Of a stretch of DNA of 64,000 nt, positions 14,464 through 25,000 are shown in pieces (position 1 is the first letter of the stretch; every line of letters starts with the position of its first letter). The stretch covers positions 62,001 through 126,000 of the forward strand of contig NC_089178.1 of NCBI RefSeq assembly GCF_947507565.1, read 5' to 3'. The position numbers and the translations under genes were made by a program. Source of the DNA: Oscarella lobularis (taxonomy: Eukaryota > Porifera > Homoscleromorpha > Homosclerophorida > Oscarellidae). The notes under the pieces were generated by a model. The model searched no databases and was not told where the DNA came from. It saw only the letters and a list, made by a program, of their open reading frames with translations.

Positions 14464-15354
14464 CCAGGGCCAAACAGCTTGTGGCATATTGATGGAAATC
14501 ATAAATTGATTCGGTATGAAATGTTAATTTAAAGAAAAATTTTCTTAAGTTTATTAATTCATTTACAGATGGAGAATGGTGCTACACGGAGGAATTGACG
14601 GATTCAGCTGGGTAGTAACATATCTGAAATGCTCAACGAACAACAAAGCAGAGACTGTATTCAATGTCTTTGAAAAGGCCGTAAGCGAGTACGGATTACC
14701 GCCCCGCGTTCGCAGCGATAAAGGCGGCGAAAATACTTTGGTTTTCCCATCCCTCACGTGGACCAGGAAGGGGTAGTATCATAACGGGGCGCTCGGTCCA
14801 CAATCAACGGATAGAAAGACTGTGGAGAGACATCTTTTATCAGGTACAGTATATAAACACTAAACAGCTGAAATAAAATCTATTTCTGAATACGTAGGTA
14901 ACTTCTATGTATTACCAGATTTTTCACCACCTTGAAGACATTGAAGTTCTCGACGTGAACAACGAACGCCACATCGTCTGCTTACACTTTGTTTTGTGCC
15001 TCATATTACCCGCGACTTGGAAGAGTTTAGAAGAATGTGGAACTGTCATCCACTGTCGTCGGAAAAAAATATGACACCAAACCAGTTATGGATAACTGGA
15101 ATGCAGCGATTTTGTGAGGGATATTAGGAGAGGAAATGTCGGTAGCTGACCTGGAAGAATTCGGCGTCGAACCCCACATAGAAGTTCCTGACTGCCAGTG
15201 GGAAGAAACGGAGGTAGTCGTTCCTCAAATTGTCGATATTAACGACGAAGAAGCACTAAAAAGAATGGAAGAGGCTATAGACCCGGCATCGGATGACGGC
15301 AACTACGGAGTCAGCGTGTACTTGCGGGCATTGGAAGTGGCAGGAACTCACTGA
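14464..15354 (+). pseudogene. Integrase (rve/DDE) gene remnant inside the transposon
   Basis: Segments match the eukaryotic integrase-core proteins common in invertebrates. 14464-14513 gives PGPNSLWHIDGNHKLIR (first Asp) up to a gtatga donor. 14571-14740 gives [17 protein letters not shown] and [10 protein letters not shown] (second Asp). After a frame change, 14767-14842 gives [19 protein letters not shown] (Glu). A further exon from 14899 gives YYQIFHHLEDIEVLDV, and the tail runs to TGA at 15352-15354. The catalytic triad is visible. The N-terminal helix region is absent, and at least two frame changes and a stop after [10 protein letters not shown] make it non-functional as it stands. It is probably an internally deleted copy mobilised, if at all, by a relative elsewhere. 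Confidence 0.75.
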
Positions 15355-15376
15355 TTTGACGTACATCTTTGACATT

Positions 15377-15776
15377 ATTTGGTATTCACTAATCACCGTT
15401 CACTAATCATTGTTCATTAATCATTGTTCACTAATCATTGTTCACTAATCACTGTTCACTAATCACTAATCATTGTTCACTAATCATTGTTCACTAATCA
15501 CTAATCATTGCTCACTAATCATTGTTCACTGTTCACTGTTCACTGTTCACTAATCATTGTTCACTGTTCACTAATCACTGTTCACTAATCACTAATCACT
15601 AATCACTAATCACTAATCACTAATCGCTAATCACTGTTCACTAATCACTAATCACTAATCACTAATCACTAATCACTAATCACTAATCACTAATCACTAA
15701 TCACTAATCACTAATCACTAATCACTAATCACTAATCACTAATCACTAATCACTAATCACTAATCACTAATCATTA
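15377..15776. repeat. TCACTAA heptamer array, right arm
   Basis: This is the reverse-complement counterpart of the left arm. It starts with mixed GTTCACTAATCATT variants and becomes a near-perfect TCACTAA array over the last 190 bp before the terminal repeat. Confidence 0.9.
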
Positions 15777-15811
15777 GTCCATTGATTTTTGACACTGTTG
15801 TAGCGCCATAG

Positions 15812-15815
15812 ACCG
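15812..15815. repeat. Target-site duplication, right copy (ACCG)
   Basis: ACCG follows the right end of the element directly and matches 13926-13929. Confidence 0.65.
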
Positions 15816-15962
15816 CTGTTTGTAGGAGTCGACAATGAAGACAGTGCAATGGAGGAATCGAAGGCTCCTGGGCTGGATCATCGTCGGTCTAATCGCGTCT
15901 TTCGGGTGAGAAAAGTGCCGGCAACCAGACCATGATGAACACCCCCTCCAAGCCGTAACCAC

Positions 15963-16421
15963 TCAGCTTAGCGCGGTTCGTGCTTGTTGACGACAATAAG
16001 ACCTCGAACGATCCGTCTGCCCAGTGCGTAAACCGAGGCCGAAGCCCCCCATCGCCCCGCTTACGGGCTCCGGCACGGAATTAACCGTGGGCCACGCTGA
16101 GTTCCAACTATCCTTCCTTGCCTTCTGCCAAATCTCCCGAGCCAGTCCTCTCAAGGATGAGACGCGGCGAACCGCGACGCACCCACCCTCAGCCGCAACT
16201 GAAGGAAGATCGGTGTGCGCTTCGCTTTTGAACCGTGTAGCTCCGCCCAGCGCGCTCATTGGTCCGTTGGAGGTCACGTTGGACTAACGTAGCGCGCCCA
16301 TTGGTACGAACGAATAGGTGTGACTTCTAAACGAAAAGGTGTGACTTTTTCGGCGCTGTCAGCAATTTATGATTATGCAAGGATGATGCAAAAGGCATCA
16401 CGCAGCACGCGCGTGACCAAG
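15963..16421. other. Accessory-block spacer, no recognised gene
   Basis: This GC-rich stretch has frames open on both strands, none of which I recognise. The direct motif AGGTGTGACTT occurs twice near 16316 and 16338. It could be part of another mobile or repeated sequence. Confidence 0.4.
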
Positions 16422-16752
16422 ATGGCGGATAAGATGGTGGACACGACCTCTTCGCGAGCGATAGGTTTATACCTGTTCATTCTTCTTGCCCGAGCAAAGA
16501 GCGACGTACAATACTTCGTTGATCGTACGTAAGCGGCAAAACATCACGCATCTCTGTTTTAGCTTCGAACGGCGCCGATTCCAACCCGGGAACGATGGAA
16601 AAGCTACTTCAATCGCTACAGAAAGCCCCCAAGATGCCGTTCGAATGGCGAATAACTCGCCAGGAGGCGTCAACGTGATGCTGAAAAAGGAAAATTACGA
16701 TTTCGCGACTAACTTTGACCAGCGAAGACTCGAGAAATCGCCCATAAGGTAG
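16422..16752 (+). CDS. Putative two-exon small protein with hydrophobic N-terminus
   Basis: Exon 1 (16422-16528) starts at ATG and encodes AIGLYLFILLARAKS, a possible signal or anchor segment, and stops at a strong gtaagc donor. Exon 2 (16563-16752) begins after tgttttag and keeps frame to a TAG, for 98 residues in total. The mature part is polar (SPQDAVRMANNSPGGVNVM). I know no family for it. Splice consensus and frame agreement are the only support, and it sits in the accessory block between duplicated SLC35C1 ends, so it may be a fragment. Confidence 0.3.
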
Positions 16753-17124
16753 CGAAACGAGGAAGCTTAGCCCCTTTTTTGAGATATCTATACGAGGTAT
16801 GGTGCTTATTGTCAATTTTTTGGCTGGAAAACTTATTTCATCGTCCGTTTTTCAGAAATTGAGCCTAATGTCTATAAGATATGAGTGTGTTGCGTTTGGG
16901 AGAATCTTATTCTTCTGCGAAGGCGAATTTGAAAAGTTTGAATTTGACGGGAATTTGACATGAGGTTTGGGAACGTGTTCGAATGAAAAAATGGAACTCT
17001 TCTACTACAATGATGAGGTAAAAAGGCGAGAGAAAAGATATATAAGAAGCAATAACGTTTTTTTGCTAGCCAATGATTTTGATGTTGGCTCGTCATTCCA
17101 ATGGTAAAGGTCATTAATCCTACG
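16753..17124. other. AT-rich spacer, no recognised gene
   Basis: I see no coding exon on either strand that I can support. The segment ends at the start of the duplicated SLC35C1 3' end. Confidence 0.5.
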
Positions 17125-17236
17125 ACAGCTTATGCACTCGTGAGACACTCAGAAATGGTATCCAAAGAGAAGAATACATCCAAAAGCACGGTATAATACA
17201 ATATCAAATAAAGGAGATTAATTAGATACCTCGTGA
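17125..17236 (+). repeat. Duplicate of the SLC35C1 3' end
   Basis: The sequence from ACAGCTTATGCACTCGTGAG through an AATAAA signal and ATACCTCGTGA matches 13003-13131 with scattered differences and small gaps. It copies the last codons and the 3' UTR but no other exon. It lies just before the SSUH2 start and marks the right border of the accessory block. Confidence 0.85.
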
Positions 17237-17291
17237 CCGTAAATCCACATCCTGTTTTACACGTGACGCTATCCAACGATCAGATTGAGGC

Positions 17292-19070
17292 ATGGCGACT
17301 CAGCCTCTCGTTCAAGGCCAGCAGACAGGCTACGGTGGAGCGCAAACGGCGCCCGTCGAAACGCCTTCCTTTCAAGGTGACGTCCCCGGCGAGGACGCGG
17401 CCGAAAATCCAAACGCGTCTGCTCCCCAACCTTCGGCACCTTCGGTCGACAAAATGGACGCCGTCGCCGGCTACGAAGGAATCGGATTCGACGCGAGTGA
17501 GTCGATGCGCGCTCCTCGCGCCTGCGAAGAGATAGAAGAGTGTTCTTTGCTTGCAGACGCCCCTCTTGCGCCCCCGCCCCCTTACTCGGCTGTGGAAGCG
17601 CCAAAGCCCGCACCCGAAGCGAACGTCAAGTCGGTTTGCCGTTCGCGTAAAAATAATCAAAACGAGGCTGTATTTAGTATACCGAAAGTGACCGAAGATC
17701 AAGCGAGACAGGCGTTGCTCGACCACGTGGCGCAGCACTGCTGCTACGGGAAGAAGCCCGCTCGCGATCTCGTCTTCAATAGCATTGCTCCGTCGAGTGC
17801 GTTTCACGTAAGGCATTCGTTTTCGTGGCGAGATTCGCGCCGTATCCTTTTTTTCATTTCACTTTTCAGTACACACTCGAGACTTTTGCTGAGGGTCGAG
17901 GCACTTCTTGGGCTATGGAGCCTTATACAGGTACTTTAGACGATTATGAAATTTTTGACGTCATCAACTTAATAGAAATTTGTCTTTAGGACAACCGATC
18001 GATGGACCGATGAATGGGCCACCACCACGTCCGTGGGATATTCAAGCACAGCCACTGGGCCTCTTTCAGGACGAAGTGAGATACATAGAAGTGCCACACA
18101 CGGCCTCCGTCAAGGTGACAAATATAATGGTTCCATATTCGGCCTCTTTCAATTTTCTTTTCTTGTCTAAGCCATGCCATAATTGCTTTGCAACGGGCTG
18201 CATACGCTGCTATCATTGCTTTGGTCGTGGAAGGGTGAGACAACATGAAATATTGAACTGTGTTTCACCCTTGTCTTAGGTTCGTTGCAGTTCGTGCGGA
18301 GGTACTGGCCACAACTGGGTTCATCGTGACGGGCACAGACATCACGAGAGGTGCACGTGGTGTTTTGGATCAGGCAGGAAAAGGTTTGCCTATAATTTTA
18401 CTTACTGGAGACTTATTGAATTTTTCTCAAGGTGTTCCACTTGCCACGGACATGGGCAAGTCGGCTGCCCCGTTTGTCACCGTGCCACTCAGCTTAAATG
18501 TTACATCAAGCTGACTATCACTTGGAAAAACCACAAGGCCGATCACGTCGTCGAACGCACGTCTCTTCCGCCAGAATTGATTACGCAGGCTCAGGGCCAG
18601 ATGGCATTTAAAGACGATCAATTCAGGGTATGAAAAATGTCTACGTCATTTAATTCTTGTGATCGTATATTTTAGGTTGCTCCAATTATGAATTTTCCAG
18701 ATCAGGCTGTGAACGAGGCATCGCAACAATTGGTGGCCAATCACGGATCCGCCTTCGCCCACGAAAGAATTCTGAGACAAGTAAGAGCCAGGAACTAGTT
18801 AATGTATGACGCTCAACGCCGCGCGTAAAGGCAGCATGTATCCCGCTTCTCTTACACAGTTACCTTAGACGTACTTAGAGGACTTCTCTTCAGTGCTCTC
18901 TTCCCCCCTCGTTTTTTTTCTAGCGTCACCAAGTGCGCATTGTTCCCGTTTCCGACGTTGCATACGCGTGGAATGGCCAGACGGGACGCTTCTGGGTGTA
19001 CGGGTATGAGCACGCGGTCCACGCTCCCGACTATCCGCAGAAATGCTGCTGGGGATGCAGCATCCTTTAG
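17292..19070 (+). CDS. SSUH2: SSUH2 homolog
   Basis: Ten exons join in phase: 17292-17496, 17557-17629, 17678-17807, 17870-17930, 17990-18114, 18172-18234, 18280-18383, 18432-18627, 18676-18780 and 18924-19070. The N-terminus is proline-rich (APLAPPPPYSAVEAP). It is followed by ARQALLDHVAQHCCYGKKPAR and the SSUH2 core: TLETFAEGRGTSW, then a DnaJ-like Cys-rich region with repeated CxxCxGxG modules (CHNCFATGC, CSSCGGTGHN, CTWCFGSGRKRC, CHGHGQVGC), then a beta-rich C-terminal part (LKCYIKLTITWKNH, HERILRQRHQVRIVP) ending CCWGCSIL. SSUH2 (ssu-2 in worms) is implicated in tooth development in mammals. Its biochemical role is unclear; a chaperone-like zinc-finger scaffold is assumed from the CxxC modules. 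Confidence 0.88.
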
Positions 19071-19180
19071 AAAAACCCTAACCGCCGCGGCGAATGATTA
19101 CCAAAACGCGTTTGCTGGCTGTCTTGTGTTTTTCAGCTACCAAAAAATTTTTTCGTAAGTTGGCGTTTACTCCCCTATCG

Positions 19181-21977
19181 CTAGACAAGCGTGCTGAGAT
19201 CGAATAAGTGAGGAAAAGCCTTCGACAGGTTCGCGACGATTTCGTAGTCTGTAGCGTCGTCGGCGGAGTCGCGTTCCTCGCGATGTATCGCGTGGAAAGC
19301 GTCGACGATGTCGTCGATTCTGTGCTTGTGTTCGATGTAATTCGTGTTCTGTATTATACCTCTCAGAAGACGAAGATAGTGAGTCCGTCTCTAGAATAAA
19401 TAATCGCGCTGACCATATGTATGTGTAATTCTTTTGGCATCGCTACTTTGTCTCCGAGGGAGAGATCGGATATTTGACGTACGGTTATGTCGATCAGGAC
19501 CATCAGATCCGTCGTGAAAAATAATCCCGACGTCGTCGCGGAGGAGAAGATGTCGAGAAGAATTTTCAGAACGGAATTGGGAGACAACGGGAGAAAGAGA
19601 GCCACGGGATCATCTGCGCAAAAAGGTGCGTTTTGGGGAAAATTACGAATCTCGCGCGCGTACCCTCTCTATTGATCAGTATGAGAATTTTTTCACTAAA
19701 TGCTTTCGCCGTTGGCCGAGCTCCCAGTACTTGCATGACAATATTTTCTAACGGATCTTTAAAAAAGTCAATGATATATTATCTAACTGAGTACGGAAAT
19801 AATTTACTTTTAAAATGGACGTTGTACGAAAGGATCATATTCATAAACGCGTCCGGAATTTGCTCTTCCAAATCGCTCTCAGGCGGCGATTCAATATTGT
19901 CAAAGAGGAATTCGAGAAAGTTAGAATCCCAATGATCTAGCCCACCAGTAAAAAAGACAAACAAACACAGCAGATAGGAGTATAATACCGTAAAGCTGAA
20001 GAGGTGGTGCTTCCCCAGTTGACAAAACCATCGTGCAAACGAGAGCCGAATAGAGTGTCTTTTGAATATCTAATCGAGCGAACGTTTTCAAACTTTAGCG
20101 CTCTCATAACCTGTGCCTCACTTTCTAAATCGTCTCTGATATCGCGAGCCAATTCCATTGGCAGTAAAGACGCCAATAAAATTGATATGATTAAATGATC
20201 CAATTCGCACAAAGCCCCAAAGACCTTGAGTAGCAGAAGTCGAATAGGAGCTCTCGTTTCCTGCGCGAGAAACTTCCAGTCACTAATTTCCCGACCCCCC
20301 AAGACACGCACCATTTGATAATACGTCACAAGTGAGTCGACCGCTTCATAACCATCTCTTTGAACCATGAACGCAGACACAGAACGATCGGCATCCGACT
20401 GCGCAAATCCCAATTAGGAATTAAGTTAGTAAATAAATGATTTTTCCCCCCGTAGTACTAAGAGTGTGATGAGTTCTTCTAGGTATTCTACTATGACTGC
20501 GTAGTCATCGTAGAGTGCCCAGCTTCTTTGCTGGGAGTCGTCTTTGCAAGCTTTGAGTTCCGAGAAAATAATGTCCAATCGCTCTCGATCTTTAGAGCTG
20601 CCTCCTCCTTCTGCCGCCGCCGCCGCAGCAGCAGCTGACAGTTTGACTTTTCCGACCTGGGTTATACAAGAGTCAGATAACAAGAGAACGAATTCGATTA
20701 TTTCTCCCACTTGGAGAAGTGCGAGCGATTTCATTATTGGATCTAGTGACGTAACCGTCCCAGGAAATTTTGCTCTTAGAAACGTCAGAACCGTTTCGGT
20801 GGCTAGAGCCGAATTATTGAAACTCATTCCAGTCCTGATGAAACACGCCATCACGTAGGAATTGTGGCAAAGTACACGTACTACTTAGTAAGTGAACCTA
20901 CCTTTCTCTAACAAGATCGACCAATTCTCGACCCAAAGAAAAGTCTGGGCTGCATTCCCGGACTGCGACAGGTTCCAATTGTGGGACATCATCACGTGGC
21001 TCCTCTTCCTTGGCTATTGGTTTGTGTTCAACTAATGGCTCTTCTTTTTCTTCTTCTTTTTCTTCTTCTTTTTCTTCTTCTTTTTCTTCTTCTTCTTTTT
21101 CTTCTTCTTCTTTTTCTTCTTCTTCTTTTTCTTCTCGTTTCAGTGATGCAGTTCTACTCGGCGGATCGGGAGCTTTTCTCTTCACTCTCTTTTCTTCGCT
21201 GTCGCCATAGTGATCATCCAGCGGAGGTAAAACTGAATGAAAAGGAACGTCGAGACGCTTGCCGTCGCTTACGTCCTTCCGATACCCGACCAAAGCTCTG
21301 AAGTTAAAAAAATTTCATCCAGGGTGAGAGAACGTCATATTTTATTAATTAATTAAATTACCTCAACGCCGCTTTTTGCGCTTTTGTGTAGACCCCATTT
21401 GCAGCTACCGCCTCCTCGTGAATCTTCTCTATCGAATCGTCGATCTTTCGCAGGACGTCCGCTTGGGTCTCCTTCGTCGCTTCCGGTTTGGACGGAGTCG
21501 GACTCTTCGACTTCGATTTCGATTTCGCTCGAAGATATTTGGCCGGAATGAGACCGAGTCGACCGCTCGACGCGTGTCTTGCCGTCCACCATTCGGCGTC
21601 GTCTTTCGACACGACGAATACCTATAATTGGATGAAGACCAGTTGAAATAACAGCGAAAAACGACGACGATTACCTGGTCGCCTTTTTTCGACGTCAATT
21701 GGGTCGCTTTCGTGCCTTCGAAGTCGTATTTTACGACGAACGCCTCCTCGACTTCTTGAACTCGCTGCGGGACGATGACCGAGTGCAATACGACTTTTTG
21801 TTTTCTTACCTCGAGGTAATTTGCTGGCGCGAGTCCGTTTTCGCCGTCTTTGCAGCGCTCTACTTGCCACCAGTGTTTATTAGATGCGTCTAGAAGTCGA
21901 TAGCGCTCGTTGGCAGTCAGATGCAATCCTCCCTGCACCGCAGCATCGGGAGAAAAGTCGTAAAGAGCTCGATACAT
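19181..21977 (-). CDS. NCKIPSD: NCKIPSD/SPIN90 homolog with two SH3 domains
   Basis: From ATG 21977 the first SH3 reads MYRALYDFSPD...HWWQVE...GLAPANYLEV. A second follows in later exons (VVKYDFEGTKATQLTSKKGD...AEWWTAR...GLIPAKYLRAK). A helical segment (DDSIEKIHEEAVAANGVYTK), a charged Lys/Glu repeat region and the conserved armadillo-like C-terminal half come next. That half has ELVDLVRERTGMS, QQRSWALYDDYAVIVEYLEELI, RLLLLKVFGALCELD, LPMELARDI, MVLIDITVRQISDLSLGD and a TAG at 19181. NCKIPSD (also DIP/WISH) binds Nck, N-WASP and dendrin-type proteins, and with its yeast relatives Ldb17 and Dip1 activates Arp2/3 to seed linear actin filaments. Human NCKIPSD has one SH3; two here is unusual. 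The gene is divergent from sortilin, with a 118-bp gap. Confidence 0.85.
20617..20640 (-). repeat. GCN repeat encoding poly-Ala in NCKIPSD
   Basis: A run of GCC/GCA triplets within an exon encodes about eight alanines between VGKVKLS and EGGGSSKDRE, next to the conserved C-terminal domain. Confidence 0.7.
21041..21136 (-). repeat. Purine/pyrimidine microsatellite encoding a Glu/Lys-rich tract
   Basis: About 95 bp of TTC/TTT triplets on the plus strand encode repeated EEKEEE units in the linker of NCKIPSD. Copy number is likely variable. Confidence 0.85.
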
Positions 21978-22095
21978 GGCTAGTGTGTGCCCCCGGATTA
22001 GCTTTCTGTTTAGCGCACGGTGCTGAAGGATCTCAGAGCCTGACGTGGCTCCTAGGCATTGTTTCTCGTGTTGTAGTGTACTTGGCTGGCACGAA
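21978..22095. promoter_or_regulatory. Candidate bidirectional promoter (NCKIPSD / sortilin)
   Basis: The two start codons face away from each other across 118 bp, so the core promoters and both 5' UTRs must overlap here. I see no obvious TATA box. A shared initiator-type promoter is inferred. Confidence 0.45.
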
Positions 22096-25000
22096 ATGAC
22101 GAGATCGATCGTGTACCTCGTCTTCCTCATCTCTTCAACTGTGTGCCTTGAGCTCTGGGAGCCCCAAGAGGACATGAACGTCATGTATCGGGACCCCAGC
22201 TCGAACGCGTTACGTCACGCCCGAAAGAGACGCTCGCTCGCCGAATCGCCTTCGTCTTCGTCGTGCCAACAAGACGCCCAAATCCCGACAGTGGACGTAA
22301 TAATGCCCCTAGCAAAAACAAAAGCCCCCGCGAGCGCAGTCATTTCTCTTTAGTACACGCTCCAAAACGAAACGAATCGCGCCATCGAGATCAAATGGGT
22401 CGGAAAGGGAGGCGAAGTGAGACAATAAGAGCCAATCGAAATCGCTAGTAGGGAGAATTACGAATAAATACTTATAGAGCATTCTCGCGCTAACAACGCA
22501 AACTCAATCGTTGAATCTATTCGGCAGACAAATGCTCTTCGCAAATCCGTCTCGCTTGTGGAGATGGCAAGTTCTGGATCGATTCGTTATTAATTAATCA
22601 ATCAAATAATTCATTAATTTTTTTAATTAATAGGGATAAGATTACGGGAAAGTTTGTGAATATGAGCGGAGTGATTCGCGGGGAGGCCATCTCGGATCCG
22701 GGCGGCATATTGCAGAGTCCCATTGATCCAGATTATGTGAGATTACATTCGTCTTATTCCGATTTTTTTGCAACTTTTTTTCTGACTAGGTTTTATTGAT
22801 TGCGTTTAATCGGTCGAAGATGCACGTCTCTTACGACGGAGGCAAAATGTGGAAGGCTATCGATTTGAGTTTTAAAATTCGCGACGTGAAATTTCATCCG
22901 ATCGATAAAGAATATGCGCTGGCATTATCATCTGACAAAAAGGTGCGAAGAAGATTTCACGGGGGCTATTATTAGACCGTAGACATTTTCCCTCTCTCAG
23001 CTTTACGTGAGTACTGAATTTGGACAAAGATGGGGAAAAATTAAGGACAACGTCGATGCGTTTTTCTGGTAAGGAATTGTAAACTATATCTGCTATTTGC
23101 AATTTCGGTGTCTTTTGTTTCCAAGGGATCAAACTGATACTAGTAGAAATGGAGATTATCACGCGTATGCGTCTGTTGATGTGACAGGTCAGTTGTTCAT
23201 CTGTTCTATAGGGAATATGGATTGACTGGTTTTTTTAAGGTCGCACTGATGTGTACAAGTTCACTCTTCGCGAGGGTTCTGTACGAGAAACGAAAAGTAA
23301 AAAAATTGCTGTGTAAAATCAGGGCGATGTGTAATTTCTTTTACTATGATTAGCCATATTTGAAGGGATTTATAGATTTCTCGTTCTCGGGAAATTCATT
23401 CTTGTGTCGTCATCAGAAGACCAGAAACAGTTGCCCGTTAGAAGAGAATAAAAAATGAGAGTTCTCCTATTGGTCACATTTTCACAAATTAGGAATTGCG
23501 TGGTCTGAATGTTAGCGAAGATGGTGGATTGACTTGGAACAGAGGAAAACTTCCGGAATCGAAGCCAGGAGACGTATTTATTCATATATGTATACATATA
23601 TAAAGCTAATTATAAATCGTTTTATGTGAACAGTACTATAAAATTCTGGATGCAACCAAAGGATTCATCATGATTCATATTGCCGCGAACAGTGGGTGTA
23701 ATCGCGTTATCTCGTAAACTTCTTTTAGTTCGAGAATAGGTAAGAGCACGGGTACGTTGTACGCGTCGGACGGATCTGGCACTTACTTCAATCCCGTTCT
23801 CAAGAATCACTTGGTGCGTATGCAATAAAAATCCATTCTCAAGAGATCGTTTTATTTATTATTTCTTCTTAATTAAGCATGCCCACGGTGCATCGGATTT
23901 TTACAGAGTTTTTTCCATGGAGGGAACCTATATTAGTAGCATAGCAGCAAGCGGTGCGATTTAACGCCTATATATAGATATGCACGCAATATTGATTTTC
24001 TTTTCAGATCAAATTATTCAAACCGTGATAAGCTTTGATCGCGGCGGTCACTGGCAACATATTGCGGCAGATCCAGAGGAGTGTTCAAAGCAAGGGATTC
24101 AAGCGGTACGTTTTTTTTTTCTTTCTATATAACAGAGTGAGTCCAGCGATTTGGAATATATTAGACGGATTGCCAACTTCATCTGCACGGTTCTTACAGT
24201 CAGTCACAGGGCGTCCAATTTTCTCAGGGAATTTTAAGTAATTCCAAGGCTGCAGGAATAATTATTGCACACGGTGATTGAGATGTAATCGTTGAAGGCG
24301 CGCGTCTCATTCGCGCTTTTTTTTATAAAGGAAACTTGGGGAAGGGGTTGAAGTACACCGGCCTTGACATCTACATGACCCGCGATGGCGGATACACGTG
24401 GACTAAAGTATTAGACGGTCCGCATCGATACCAAATGGCCGACTCAGGAAGCCTGATTGCGGCTATTCCACATAAAGGGGGAACTGCCTTATAGTAAGAA
24501 AATCTTTGAAGCTTTATACGTATGTGTTTTTTTACGTACGTTCGAATAGTTATTCTATGGATTGGGGTGCGTGTTGGCAAAAGACGACGTTTACGTTGAG
24601 CAGCGGTTTTCACGTGACCGGTTTGCTGATTGAACCTTCTCTGAAGAGCCTGTCCACATCGGTTTGGGGTTACTTTGAATCCGACAACATGTGGAGAGTT
24701 TCTTTTGTCGATTTCAGCGCGCGAGCTAATAGGAAATGTAAGGGAGGGCCACGCTTAGTCTTAGTGGGAATGAGATCCTTCTGTAGGCACCCTTGACGAC
24801 TATGATGTTTACACTCATCATATAAAGAATGATAAGAACGGATGCATCTTTGGTCATATTGAGAAATACCGTCGCAGGAAAAAGGACAGAATGTATATAG
24901 AGCAATAGAACGTGTGGATTTTTTGTCGCAAAAGTTGTGCTGCTCTTTAGTTGCTACAACGGAGCTGACTTTGATTCGTTTGTTTCGTCCCAAAAATGCT

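Larger units (their letters stand above)
13930..15811. mobile_element. DNA transposon with rve-type integrase remnant and heptamer-array terminal inverted repeats
   Basis: The element is 1,882 bp. Its ends are exact inverted copies: the left starts CTATGGCGCTACAACAGTG, and the right end (15811 backwards) reads the same, continuing through AAAAATCAATGGACTAATG into arrays of the 7-bp unit TTAGTGA. The left array runs 13961-14052, then degenerates with GAACAG and GATCAG variants to about 14415. The right array, as the complement TCACTAA, runs 15377-15776. The flanks carry the ACCG direct repeat. Inside is a decayed integrase gene (14464-15354). Mirror-image subterminal arrays of this size probably form long hairpins and may be transposase-binding sites; that is inference. 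I cannot assign the superfamily with certainty. The 4-bp duplication and rve-like core suggest a Ginger or IS3EU-like lineage. Confidence 0.8.
13597..15962 (-). pseudogene. Unrecognised ORF interrupted by the 13930-15811 transposon
   Basis: Outside the transposon, the minus strand has an open frame on both sides. The upstream part (about 15962-15816) reads SYKQR and leads into the insertion. The downstream part (13925-13667) reads on in the same frame once the element and one copy of its ACCG duplication are removed. It includes RSSSRWVLNGLAEDPQLAR and HLGYEASEPPRGVAW, then ends at a gtacgt donor. A last exon (13620-13597) gives GWSDRKK and a stop. I do not recognise the protein. The continuity of about 130 codons across the insertion suggests that a transcribed or coding sequence was broken by the element, or that the ORF belongs to another mobile sequence. 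Translation stops appear further upstream (a TGA near 15965), so its true 5' end is unknown. Confidence 0.35.

Noticed and set aside
13961-15776. TTAGTGA arrays as telomeric or CRISPR repeats
   Set aside because: The unit is not TTAGGG, there are no spacers, and the arrays are mirror arms of one transposon.
20544-20858. Plus-strand 104-codon ORF
   Set aside because: It is antisense to NCKIPSD exons whose homology is clear.
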